This document shows, one piece after another, positions 51,855-61,360 of a DNA stretch of 64,000 nt; the first letter of the stretch is position 1, and every line of letters begins with the position of its first letter. The stretch covers positions 325,001 to 389,000 of the forward strand of contig JBBBDQ010001453.1 in the NCBI GenBank assembly GCA_037127315.1. The letters run 5' to 3'. A program made the position numbers and the translations under genes. This stretch comes from Ascarosepion bandense. Taxonomy: Eukaryota; Mollusca; Cephalopoda; Sepiida; Sepiidae. Under the pieces are notes generated by a model, which was not told where the DNA came from, did no database searches, and saw only the letters and a list, made by a program, of their open reading frames with translations.

Positions 51855-52432
51855 GATTTTTTTTTTTTTTTTTAATCGTTTCACCCAAAGTAAGGCATGG
51901 CTCTGCCACTATTGCGCTTGGGGTTACATAGGGGAAGGTAAATAGAAAGAGTGGTTAGATATATGAAATGTCAGAAGGGGGGGTGATAGATAGTTGGGAG
52001 GATGGGAAGAGTGTTTGAAAGAATGGAAGCGAGTTATTGTGTTAGGAGGTGTCTATTGAACTTACATTTAAACTCCTGGAGATTGTAGCCGTCGGGGAAG
52101 CAGTCATGTGGAAGGGAATTCCACACTCGGGAAGTGCAAGAGAAGAAACTGTTGGAGTAGAAGTTGCGGTTGCATTTTATCGGTTTCACTGTAAAAGGGT
52201 GGGATCTAGTTGCTAATCTAGTATCTCGTGAAAATTCGAACCTAGGGGGCACCAGTGATCTAAGTTCATCGGAGCAGAAACCATGAAAGTATTTATAGAA
52301 GAGACACAGGGAAGCCACGCCGCACCAGTGAGAGAGAGACAGCAGGTGGTCTGCTAAGTCGGTATTGATCACATTACAGACCCTCCGCTGTACCTTGTCG
52401 AGAAACCCAAGGAGAATAGCAGGGGCCAGTGG
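51855..52432 (-). pseudogene. LINE family 1, 3' copy with intact C-terminal frame
   Basis: The minus frame (52372-52034, 112 codons) reads LADHLLSLSHWCGVASLCLF, YKYFHGFCSDELRSLVPP, TRLATRSHPFTVKPIKCNRN and CFPDGYNLQEFKCKFNRHLL, in order and without breaks. Upstream, 'ctgtaatgtgatcaatacc' and the VQRRVCNV region remain. 3' UTR and poly-A are at 51858-51920. It is 5'-truncated, as is usual for target-primed insertions. Confidence 0.9.
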
Positions 52433-52619
52433 AATCTTATATCAATACTAGTTTATTCATGCCATAAAAATGATGCCATATTATTTAAACATTTCTATGT
52501 GCAGCTGTTAGTATATATAAATTATGTAAGTTTAGTTTATTACTTGATAACAATAGATGATCAGCCCCGCCCCCCCACCACCACCACCACTTGATGTTAC
52601 ATAGAATTTTATATTTATA
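52433..52619. repeat. repeat family T copy interrupted by a solo LTR
   Basis: 'agaattttatatttatacta' matches family T; the sequence resumes after the LTR with 'gtatactcatgccattctct'. A C-rich block, '(cca)n', lies at 52577-52590. Confidence 0.6.
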
Positions 52620-53096
52620 CTAGTGTAATATAACGGTCTGGCCCACCCAAGAAAGGCTGATACAAGCCGTGTTGTTTCCGGTCGGTGAAAAGTAACGGAT
52701 GTCACTTTGACCCTATTTCCGGCAGATACGGAAATAACTCAGAGGCAAACAGACTGGTGACTCTGAGAATTACGTAGGCGTCGCGTGGGCGTCGCGTGAT
52801 CAAGGCAAAGCCGGAAGAAACAAGTCCCGGTTTTGGAAGATATATAAAGACCGCGAAAACACGGATTCGCCAGTCAGAAGAAGTGAGAGCAGAAGTAGCA
52901 GCAGAACCACAGAACACGAAGGAAGGCAGTTCACAGCTGCCCCCAATAGCATGCTGTTATTGCGGGGTACGCATTCGTCAACCCCTTAGAAGCGCGCTCT
53001 CTCACTCTCTGTTCCCTAGGCTACACGGTTCATCGTCATTAATAAAAATACTTATATTTTTATATATATGTGTTGTTTGTCGATATATAACACTAG
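52620..53096 (+). mobile_element. solo LTR with CTAG target duplication
   Basis: The body, 52624-53092, starts TGTAATATAACGG and ends GATATATAACA, so it has TG...CA ends with short inverted termini. CTAG precedes and follows it. Inside are a TATA box ('gatatataaaga', about 52840) and a poly-A signal ('aataaaaata', 53041). It is markedly more GC-rich than its surroundings. The host sequence on both sides joins into a normal family-T unit when the LTR is removed. An open frame at 52796-53122 lies across it and is not a gene. Confidence 0.9.
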
Positions 53097-53178
53097 TATA
53101 CTCATGCCATTCTCTAAAATGATTGTACATTTTGTTAAGTTTTTCCTATTATTTAAAGGTTTTTATGTCTAAGTCTTT

Positions 53179-53507
53179 AAATCTGTTGGGGTGCTCTCCA
53201 CCTTTTTTCTACAGTAATGGACTGTTCTAACCACTCCATAAAGTAGTAGTGATGATACCTCGAGGAGTACCTCGAAAGTCAGTCAAATGAACAAGTCAGT
53301 CGAGTATTTCCGGTATTGGACCAGAAGTGTTCTATTTGTCAATCTCTTATGTCTCACGACAATACATTCTACTAAACCCTTGTTTTTGTATTTGACTAAA
53401 CCGCATCTTTTGTAAATACTTCTCTTCTTGGTAATACACCTACTTTATACTATTACGTTGTTTGTATTTATTTCACAATAATTCTGTACATGCAACATAA
53501 CAAAATC
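53179..53507 (+). mobile_element. solo LTR, second family, AAATC duplication
   Basis: The body, 53184-53502, starts TGTTGGGGTGCTCTCCACC and ends GCAACATAACA. The 5-bp repeat AAATC flanks it (53179-53183, 53503-53507). The same LTR occurs at 57.70-58.00 kb. Family-T sequence ('aagtctttaaatc' ... 'ttgcagttaatacatagtaa') is restored when it is taken out. There is no internal coding region, so the full element was lost by LTR recombination. Confidence 0.92.
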
Positions 53508-53639
53508 AATTTGCAGTTAATACATAGTAATAATGGGAGATCAGTTTATTACTTAATAGCAATAGAAAAATGAACCTTCACTCTTCAATAGAATTTTATA
53601 TTTATACTAGTTTCCACATGCCATTTAAAATAAGATGAG

Positions 53640-53920
53640 TTAATTGGGCCATGTGTCCTCAATGATGCATGGCCCAGTGAATAAAAGCATTGGTTAGATC
53701 TGGTTACTTGACCCAAAGAGTTGTGAGTTCAATACCTGACTACAGCAGTGGTAAACAAATAACTTAGAGAGTTGAGTTAAAGGGAGATATCTAAGACATC
53801 CAAAAGTAGCATTACTCATGGAATGTGAACAATTGGAGTGGATTTTCCCTGATGCCCTTCAACATAGATTGGGGTTCCACCCTGTTACTGTTGAAATCGC
53901 TTAATATAACTGTCCTTTTA
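53640..53920 (+). mobile_element. tRNA-derived SINE-like fragment
   Basis: 'catggcccagtgaataaaag' is A-box-like and 'gttgtgagttcaatacctg' is B-box-like at tRNA spacing. Relatives are at 35.53 and 1.8 kb. The 3' part is unclear. Confidence 0.55.
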
Positions 53921-53924
53921 ACTC

Positions 53925-54170
53925 AAACAGTTTGATTTCTTGCACTTCTCACCTGTGAAACACCTTTCCATTTACTTGCTTCCCTGATAGATACAATCTC
54001 CAAAAATTCAAATGCAACGTCAATTGCCATCTTATGTTTCGTAGAATCCCATTCATCATTTACCCTTTCCTCAACACCTCCCACTGTACCCAGTCTTTTC
54101 TCTCACTGTAACCTCCTCTATACTAATGGCAGTTCCATCTTGTTTGGAGTGAAATGATTAAAAGAAAAAA
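53925..54170 (+). pseudogene. LINE family 1, 3' fragment on plus
   Basis: A plus translation retains the end of the coding region (SLIDTISKNSNATSIAILC-like, in broken form). The terminus 'ttggagtgaaatgattaaaa' then A's matches the family. It is directly followed by a minus-oriented piece of the same family. Confidence 0.7.
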
Positions 54171-54290
54171 AATGAGCACATTACATTGGTGAGGAAGAGA
54201 CTGAAGCTGAGATTCCAGGTCAGGATTGGTAACATTGCAGATTTTTCTTTGGGTTAAGAATCTCTACATAGATAGCAGGAGTATCAGATC
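54171..54290 (-). pseudogene. LINE family 1 fragment, inverted relative to its neighbour
   Basis: On minus, 'ttctgcaatgttaccaatcc', 'tgacctggaatctcagcttc' matches the RVCNVIGADLAARLQP block. This is upstream in the LINE but lies 3' of, and inverted to, the preceding fragment. Confidence 0.65.
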
Positions 54291-54292
54291 AG

Positions 54293-54592
54293 TCAGTCAG
54301 TCAGTTGAGTGCTATTTGTGATACATGCTTGGGTGATCATATCTCAAAAAAGACATGACTGACTGGGCAGAAGATTTTCCCACAGTAGGCTGCCATTACT
54401 TTCTGCAGTAGACTGGTTGCCATAGGACCCGATCTTTCCTGTTATTTGATCCATAGTTGGAAGGAAGAGACCGATTAACAAACAACAAGGGTATTTGTGT
54501 GCAAATGAATGCAATGAACTGAACTGGAATTTGAACTCAGCTCTCCCACTTCATGTTCCGATTCAATAGCCACTGCACTACAAAGATATTTA
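54293..54592 (-). mobile_element. tRNA-derived SINE with internal deletion
   Basis: All three parts are present on minus. About 15 bases are missing in the middle block ('ggttgccataggacccgatc' on plus lacks the 'gaccaaggctatag' part) and the core is altered at 'aacaaacaacaagggtattt'. GACT tail repeats lie at 54293. Confidence 0.8.
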
Positions 54593-54594
54593 AA

Positions 54595-54918
54595 AGGTAT
54601 TGCATAATTCAATCAAATGAATGTAAAAAAAAAATGAATATTCATAGATTTAAAAAAAAGTTCTGTCAAAGAAAAAAACAAATAAGAAAATTCTGATTCC
54701 AGAGGAGGAATTTAAAAAAAATTTTTTTTTTTTTATAGCCCTAATTCCTTGTGTCACTGATTCTTAACTATTTCATTGCCAAGAGTTTCTTTCTTTCTTT
54801 TTTTTTTTTTTTTTTTTTGCATGAAAAAAAAAAACCCCACCAAATCCAAAATTAATTGCACTTGCATCAACCATGCTACAGGAGTCAAAAAAATAAATTA
54901 CTGATTAGTTAGGCTGTA
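54595..54918. other. homopolymer-rich spacer
   Basis: Long A and T runs (54627, 54652, 54714-54734, 54800-54818) dominate. No coding sequence or repeat family is recognised. Confidence 0.45.
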
Positions 54919-54954
54919 CAGTGAAAACTCTTCCCACGTTGTATTTGGATGCTT

Positions 54955-55265
54955 CGCAATATTTTTTATGTCCTTTCTTTTATCTGCCTTTAGGATATGT
55001 ACAATCATGGCTCTCCACAATAAGTTGTTTTTGTCACCCTGAGTAATATTTAACTCTTTAACATCCCTATTTTACCTTCACTACTCATTACTATTCATTA
55101 AGTAGGAGATCATGGCTCTCCACATCTTTGCCTTTGGTTGCTATATGAAACTTTTAACTTTCTACCATCCATCTTACTGACATCCATTTGCACAAACACA
55201 TTAAGTATATGATCATGACTCTCCACATCATCCTGTTTTTTGTTGCTATAAGTAACTTTTAAGAA
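54955..55265 (-). repeat. tandem copies of the LINE family 2 terminus
   Basis: Three units, at about 54995, 55108 and 55213, each contain 'gatcatg(g/a)ctctccaca' and 'ttgttgctat(a/g)...aacttttaa'. On minus this is the family-2 terminal segment ('gtggagagccatgatc'). Only the first unit continues into the true LINE end ('ctttaggatatgtacaatca'), so the array grew from a LINE tail. Confidence 0.7.
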
Positions 55266-55269
55266 TTTA

Positions 55270-55385
55270 AGAATTACAAAGTGAACCCTTCATTACAATC
55301 ACTGGGGTATATGAACTCCATTCCTTGCGTAACTCATGACTTCCAATCAAGTCTTTATGCAAGGAATAGAGTTCATATACCCCAG
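55270..55385. repeat. hairpin with ~40-bp arms
   Basis: 'cattacaatcactggggtat', 'atgaactccattccttgc' is mirrored by 'gcaaggaatagagttcatat', 'accccagtgattgtaat' with a loop of about 30 bases. The right arm's sequence also occurs at 41.57 kb. Confidence 0.88.
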
Positions 55386-55865
55386 TGATTGTAATAAAGT
55401 GTTCAGTTCAAAATTTCTAGCACCTGAAGAAGGCCGGAGAGTACAACAGCCAAAATGTCGTACAAATGGCAACAAAGATGAGGACAATAGTCTGAATACT
55501 GTAAATACTACCTCATCTCAGAAATAATAGACAAATAGAATGATCTATTATTAAACATCGAACAAGTGGCAACAAAGATGAGGACAATAGTCCGAATACT
55601 GTAAATAGTGTAAATATTACCTCATCTCAGAAATATAGACAAATAGAATGATCTATTATTAAACGTCGTAGAAATGGCAATAAAGATGAGGACAATAGTC
55701 CGAATACTGTAAATGCTATCTCATCTCAGAAATATAGACAAATAAAATGATCTATTATTAAACGTCGTAGAAATGGCAACAAAGATGAGGACAATAGTAC
55801 GAATAATGTAAATACTGTAAATATGACCTCATCTCAGAAATATAAACAAACACTAAAGGAAACTA
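55386..55865 (+). repeat. 'ctgaagaaggcc' repeat followed by four ~100-bp tandem units
   Basis: After 'cctgaagaaggccggagag', units start near 55463, 55564, 55672 and 55770 with '(a/g)aa(a/g)tggcaa(c/t)aaagatga'. Each ends 'cctcatctcagaaatatag' and 'gatctattattaaac'. The units are very alike, so amplification is recent compared with the surrounding repeats. Confidence 0.88.
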
Positions 55866-55989
55866 ATCATTTTTCCAGTATCTTTAGCAATAGATTATAT
55901 GTGCAAGTTCCACTTGAGTTCTGTGTTTAGTTTAAGTCCTGGTAGGCACAGGGCTTCTCTGAGGGGACATCTATTCATCACAGTTGGTG

Positions 55990-56235
55990 AAAGTTCTTGT
56001 CCCCATCAACAATTGTGGAATGTCACTGGATTGGTTTTATGGCTTAGAACAAGAAATCAGTGCACCAAATTCCAGTTCTAGTAGATTTTGGTATATTCAC
56101 TTTTATGGAAATTCTTAGAAAAGGTAAGAATCTATTCTCCTCCCAGCTATGGCTTAAATAACAGTAAACTAGACTCTTTAGTCTTCGTTGGTAACTAGTT
56201 GAAGAGAAGAGCAACTCTGATTTCAAAACCAGTTG
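55990..56235 (+). mobile_element. SINE variant, diverged
   Basis: The head region has 'ccaaattccagttctagta'; core remnants are 'tagaaaaggtaagaatctat', 'ctcccagctatggcttaaat', then 'gtcttcgttggtaactagtt'. It is the same sub-family as 5.9 and 22.8 kb. Confidence 0.55.
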
Positions 56236-56239
56236 TGTC

Positions 56240-56560
56240 TGGGGCTAGACAGTTTGTTATATGTAAAACCTATTTGCTATGGAAAACACAGCAGCAAACA
56301 CCATTGTTCAAGTGTATGAGATTCTACACACACACACACACACACGTGTATTGGTTAATGTTGGTTGGTTGGTTGTTTTGTTTTTATGGTATATCAACCT
56401 CGGCAGGTCATTTTTGCCAACTAAATTTTATTTATTTATTGCTGGTAATACCTTTTTCTTTCAACAATTTATTGTTGTTTTTTGTTATATAAGTTTTGTG
56501 TCTAGTAATACTTTTTTCTTTTCGAGTATCAAGATTCATTGGGATTTGTTTTTAAGGGCA
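56240..56560. other. no gene seen; short (CA)n at 56323
   Basis: Overlapping open frames at 56199-56650 have no family features and cross repeat boundaries. Confidence 0.4.
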
Positions 56561-56564
56561 GGGT

Positions 56565-56775
56565 CCCCAAGTCCTACCCTGTTATTTAGCCCATTACTGG
56601 AGGGAAGGGACGAATTAATACCTTTCCTAAGGGTACCAGTGCTTAAGTGAATGCAGGGAATGCAACTGAAATTCGAACACGGCTCACCAATTTTTCTTTC
56701 TGAGCCAATATCCACTGCACCACAACGCACATCCATCACTAAATGCTTATGGCAACTGGTATTCATTGGCTAATG
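56565..56775 (-). mobile_element. composite-type SINE, tRNA head and core with stub of 5S head
   Basis: On minus it carries the composite family's version of the tRNA head ('gatgtgcgttgtggtgcagt') and core ('cccttaggaaaggtattaat', 'ccagtaatgggctaaataac'). Upstream only 'gaataccagttgccataagc' remains of the 5S part. The tail is cut after 'gtaggacttgggg'. Confidence 0.75.
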
Positions 56776-56779
56776 TCAT

Positions 56780-56900
56780 ATAGGAATAAATTGCTGCTGC
56801 TGATACTTGGTTTTGAACAGATCACCAAAGAGCAAACACAGTCAATCTCATCTGGAAGTAATTAAAGGTATCATGCCACTGGGATCTCAAGACATTCAAA

Positions 56901-56947
<47 letters not shown>

Positions 56948-57280
56948 GATTTGTACCCACAGAAAACATCAATAACCTTAAACAGAATAGACATCACAAT
57001 TATCCCAAACCCAAGGAACCTTTCGGCCAACACTTATCAAGGGATTCGTTGGCTTAATTATAAAGGGTCAAAGAAGGACAAAACAAAGGATTACTTACAA
57101 TATTGGGAGAAGATGGAACTCGTTTAAAAGTAAACTTTAATGAAAAAAAATATTAAAATGTAAGGTGGGTGTATACATATAATTCCACAAGAGTGAAATA
57201 AAAAAAGAAAAAATGTTACATTCGCAAACTCTCCAGTAACATTTGGAATGTTTTACGTCAAAATATTCAATATTTAAAGA
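56780..57280. other. no gene; (TA)n at 56904-56944
   Basis: An open frame at 56807-57127 runs through the microsatellite and is not credible. 'ggaacctttcggccaacact' at 57016 resembles the 'ctttcgg' hairpin motif near 44.69 and 62.86 kb. Confidence 0.4.
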
Positions 57281-57283
57281 TAT

Positions 57284-57485
57284 CTTCTTTTTCTATGTGC
57301 TGTTTCCTTCAGGACTTAGGGAGATATGGAAGGCCATGATTGCCTATCACTAGTGGTTCTTAGCATGCTTTCTCCTGGTATTCAACCCAAACCCCACTCT
57401 GCTCAATCCTATCAAGTATGTTATGTGTTACCTTCCAAAATGCCTTCCAAAAGCCAAGCAAAGTATTAAAAAATGTAACATCGAG
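57284..57485. pseudogene. scrambled mosaic of LINE family 2 pieces
   Basis: In about 200 bp there are four family-2 pieces in alternating orientation: minus terminus (57284-57318, 'tttctatgtgctgtttcctt'); plus terminus (57318-57348, 'gatatggaaggccatgattg'); minus C-terminal coding (57355-57440, HNILDRIEQSGVWVEYQEKA); and plus (57436-57483, 'aaaatgccttccaaaagcca', the DAFQK segment). Confidence 0.7.
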
Positions 57486-57691
57486 GTGAATGAGTGCTGA
57501 ATATATTTGTTCAGCACAGTATCTGGTGCTAATTGATATATACAAAAAAAAACTGAACAGTAAGTCACAAACAATTAACAAGACAAACTTACCAGCAAAA
57601 AAGAGGAGGGTCTAAATGGTTAGAAGCTGGCAAAGTAAATCAGTTTGAATATTAATCTGCTTGTTGCAAGTTATTAGAAACAACACTTTTA

Positions 57692-58005
57692 GATACTGTT
57701 GGGGTGCTCTCCACCTTTCCATGGAAATGGACTATTCAAATCACTATATAAAGTAGTGATTATACCTCAAGGAAGGAAGTTGAGTGAGCGAGTCAGTCGG
57801 GTATTTCCGGTATTGCACCGGAACTGTTCTATTAGTCAATCTATCATGTCTCTACGACGATACTGTATACTAATTACCTTGTTCTGTATTCTACTAATTC
57901 TCACCTCTTGTAAATACTTCTCTTTCCTGTCAATACACCTACTTTTATACTATTACGTTGTTTTGTATTATTTCACATAATTCTGTTACCTGATGTAACA
58001 GATAC
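57692..58005 (+). mobile_element. solo LTR, second family, GATAC duplication
   Basis: The body, 57697-58000 (304 bp), starts TGTTGGGGTGCTCTCCACC and ends CTGATGTAACA, with GATAC on both sides. A TATA box ('ctatataaag') lies at about 57744. It is the same family as 53184-53502, which shows two independent insertions 4.5 kb apart. Confidence 0.92.
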
Positions 58006-58099
58006 ATATTCATAGATTCTTTCAGGCTATGAGCCAGTTCATCGGTTAGAGTACTGAAAGGGTGCTAGGTACACTACAACAAAAATAAAGAAAAGAGCA

Positions 58100-58460
58100 T
58101 TTAATAAGTGTTCTTTCTTTTTTTTTTTAATACTTTGTTTAGCTTTTGGAAGGTATCTTTTGTTATCTCAATGCGCATTCTGATTTCAAGATTTTCTGTA
58201 TTTTCCTTTTTTCCTGCTATTATCACTGTGACATCTGCATATTTAGTGTTCTTAACATTGTGGCGGTTAATAATAAATCCCAAAAAGCTTAACAGATATT
58301 CACTGTCTGTTTAATTTAAAGGCTCTCTTTTTATCTCTCTGACCTGTGAGTATCAGATTTTACAAGCCCTCCTTTCTCATTACATGTCTCGGGAACTTTA
58401 GCTATTTTTTAATTTCTGTCCCCTCCAAATCCTCATCAGTTGCTTATAGGGGGAAAATGT
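58100..58460 (-). pseudogene. LINE family 2, RT active site joined to later segments
   Basis: The minus frame 58283-58101 reads NTKYADVTVIIAGKKENTEN, where YADV replaces the usual YADD. It then jumps to ITKDTFQKLNKVLK, which normally lies about 60 residues further on, so there is an internal deletion. The part at 58320-58455 holds the C-terminal segment ('cccgagacatgtaatgaga' on minus, GLxNLIL region), placed upstream of the RT piece. The order is scrambled. Confidence 0.72.
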
Positions 58461-60590
58461 TTAACAGTTAAAAGGACTTTTCAGAAAGATTTTATTGTAC
58501 TGATAAACTATTTTTAATTATTATATATTGTATTGCTGTGTTCAGATTATAGAGAGTTTTTCTTCCTTGTTTATGTATATTCATGTAAATATATGTTTTT
58601 TTTTTTTTACATGTGTGTGTCAGGTGGAATGTAGTATCAGGTTGCTGTTTGTGTGTGCAATGTGATATTTTGTTTTGGTACTTGAGTGTATGAATTGTCT
58701 CTTGAATTCATTCCTTGGTTTTCTGCATATTCTTTTTGTGAAGATTATTTAAGGTACATCTTCCTTTGGCTGGTTTGTGTGTTAATTGAATCTTCAACGT
58801 GGTGGGAGAATGGTAGACCTATAGTGGGGAGGCGTTCTTGTTAAGACTAGTTGTACGTTGTTGCAGATTATCGGAATTTGGCCTCGTTGTAGATAGCCCA
58901 CTATAAGTTATAAAAGATTATAAACCAAGAAAAGCAAATTGAGTTTAGAAACAACATTTTATATATACACATATCAATTAAGGTTTTTACAATTAAAGTA
59001 ATCTTTTAAAGATGGGTCCAATGGACGTTAAAATGTTCATGGCAATAAAATGCTGAGAAGAGAATTTGTGTATGTATGTGGGAGCATTGTAAGTAAGGAA
59101 TGTCTTTGATGTATTCGCTTCTTTGGTCAGTAAGTAGTTTTGAGACAGCGAAGAAGAAAAGGAGAGGGAAGGGCGGTGAGCATAGTACGTTGCTTGGCGT
59201 CAGTCAAGGGAGGTACTAATTACACTCGTCTCTCGAGTCTGTCTGTATGATGATGCTTTCTGTATTGGCTTTTTATTTTGTCTTTTGGATCGCAGCAGAT
59301 CATTTGGGAATTCACATCCGTATTTGATTCTGGGCTTCCCATTGGCTCGCGAACTGGAATTTGATATTTAATTAATTTTTAGTTTTCAACCAGAACATCT
59401 GCGTGGAGCTGGGGTGTGCACTGATGAGTTTTGGTCATTTGCTTTTTGGTCGTTAGAATGCAAACATTCGGTCCATTTGCTCGGTATCACCACATACCAA
59501 CTAAAAAAAGATTATGCACATGTTCACTGCTCTTATATTTTCTTAATGCCTGTGCATTTCTGATTAGTTTTTGGCATGAGTGTTAGTGACTGGTTGACTT
59601 TAGCATGATGTCAGTTGACCTTATAAGCTTTGTCCGAGTTGTAATCTAGGTTACCAGAAATATGGAAGAATAGAAATAAAGAAAGGATATATGTATTTTG
59701 AGAGATTTTCTGTCATTGTATTAGTAAAGAGGAAAGGGTATATTTTAGTATGCTTTACTAATACCTATCTACTCACCACAGATTTTTCAGAAAGATTTTG
59801 TTGTACCAATAAACTATTTGTAAAAAGAAAATTTTCAGGTTCCTGTTTTGATAGTGACTCAGTCCTTTTATGTTTTTATGTTGATTTGAGCATTTCATTG
59901 TTTTGTAAGAATATAAAACTTTATCTTTATTCTATAAAAATTAAAGACATGATTCATACACTTAAATATAAGAAACAAAACTTAGAATCAGATTTATAAA
60001 CAAGAGGATTCAAGGAATCACCAGAAAGACGTTCCCATATTAGAACCTCTCAGATATTATAGGAATTATGGGTAAAATATTGATATATTACAACCTCTTA
60101 AACATATTATGAAGCCTTTTGAAGTAGACCCATTTTTGGCAGCTGCATTAACCTCATAATAAAACATTGCCTCAAGCCCCTAAGTGCAACCTGGCTCTTA
60201 TCCAAGAAAGAATCCATACACCAGATGGTGACTCACATAACAGATGACACAGTTTCTTCTTGATACACAGCAGTATAAAGAATTTCATCATGGCGTCTGT
60301 ATTCAGATTTCTTGGATTTTATTGTCATTAACGGCATATTTGCTTTTTGTTATTTTCACATTCAATGATTGCAAATTAGTTTTTCTTGCCAGTATGCCAT
60401 CTGCTGCATGTCCCAAACATTTCCGAATATATTACTTAGACATTTTTATATCTTCACTTTATCCTTTCTCTTCTGTTCAGCTACAGCATTGAAAACAACA
60501 GATATTAATTATATTTTAATAGATGTTATTTGAACAGGGAGCAGGTGTGGCTCATTATAGCATTAAAGTGGTTCTTTGTGTTAAGTGTGC
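58461..60590. other. long stretch without recognised gene
   Basis: 'tcagaaagattttattgta' at 58479 recurs at 59787 ('tcagaaagattttgttgta'), followed by 'ataaactatt' in both. 59.1-59.45 kb is less AT-rich and looks single-copy. The frame 59691-59999 is AT-rich without domains. This is the longest stretch in the window with no identifiable mobile element. Confidence 0.4.
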
Positions 60591-60594
60591 AATT

Positions 60595-60700
60595 TGCTTA
60601 CACTATTTACAATTGATTATTGTCCTCGTTTTTGTTGTTATTATCACTTTTTTTGTGTTGTTTTGTTTTTTGACCATTGTTAATCAATCCTGCTAACCTT
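60595..60700 (-). repeat. 'gaggacaata' repeat fragment
   Basis: 'acactatttacaattgatta' and 'ttgtcctcgtttttgttgt' match the minus strand of the repeat in the foldbacks at 41.5 and 55.5 kb. Confidence 0.5.
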
Positions 60701-60707
60701 CTGGAAA

Positions 60708-60970
60708 TTTTTTTTTTTTAATTGTTTCACCCCGAGCAAGGCATTCCACTGCCACTATTGCGCAGGGGGTTACATAGGGGGGAAAGTGATGAGAAAGGAT
60801 GGTTAGATATAGGAAATGTTAGAAGGAGGGCGATAGATGGGTAAGGATACCGAGAATGAGGGTTGGGTAGATGGTGAGAGTTTGAGAGAATAGATGCAAG
60901 TTAGTATGATAGGAGGTGTTTATTGACCTTACATTTAAACTCCTGGAGATTGTAGCTGTTGGGGAAGAAT
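60708..60970 (-). pseudogene. LINE family 1, short 3' copy
   Basis: Poly-A, 'caccccgagcaaggcattcc' and 'gcgcagggggttacataggg' mark the 3' UTR. The coding end, with codons for FPNSYNLQEFKCKVN, is at 60920-60968. The copy covers only the 3' 260 bases. Confidence 0.85.
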
Positions 60971-61360
60971 GCTTTCTTCAATCTAAGGAAAAAGACTGTT
61001 CTTGTTTTTTCTCTCTAGGGATATATGATCTTCTATTTAGTACTTCTCACCCTATTTCAACTAAATCCTCATCTTTGTTGTTGTTCTCACAGCGATTTAG
61101 CTATTACTGTTTTATTACAATGTTTGTTTTTTGTCTTTTTGGGAGTTTTTTTTGTCTATTTTTGTCTTTTTTTGTTTCTTTTTTTGTCCTTTTTTTGTCT
61201 TTTTTTTTTTTTTTTTTTTGCCATTACATCATTGTTGATTGATTTGAGTAATTTTCATGGAATTCCAAACTGACCACTTTATTCAATCTAAGGAAAAAGA
61301 CTGTTCATGTTTCTCTCAAGCGATATACTATTTTTTACCTATTTTGCACTTCTCATTTAC
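60970..61360. repeat. direct repeat ~75 bp, 305 bp apart, with T-rich middle
   Basis: 'tcaatctaaggaaaaagact' at 60976 recurs at 61284, followed by similar 'gttc(t/a)tgttt', 'gatata' and 'cacttctca' blocks. Between lie a 'gaggacaata'-repeat remnant (61065) and a 'ctttttttgt' run. Confidence 0.7.

Noticed and set aside
52796..53122. 108-codon open frame as a gene
   Set aside because: It lies almost wholly inside a solo LTR with a target duplication and extends past its end.
56807..57127. 106-codon open frame as a gene
   Set aside because: It reads through a (TA)n microsatellite as IYIYIY and has no other support.
60916..61273. Overlapping hydrophobic frames as genes
   Set aside because: They start inside a LINE tail and run through a T-rich simple repeat.
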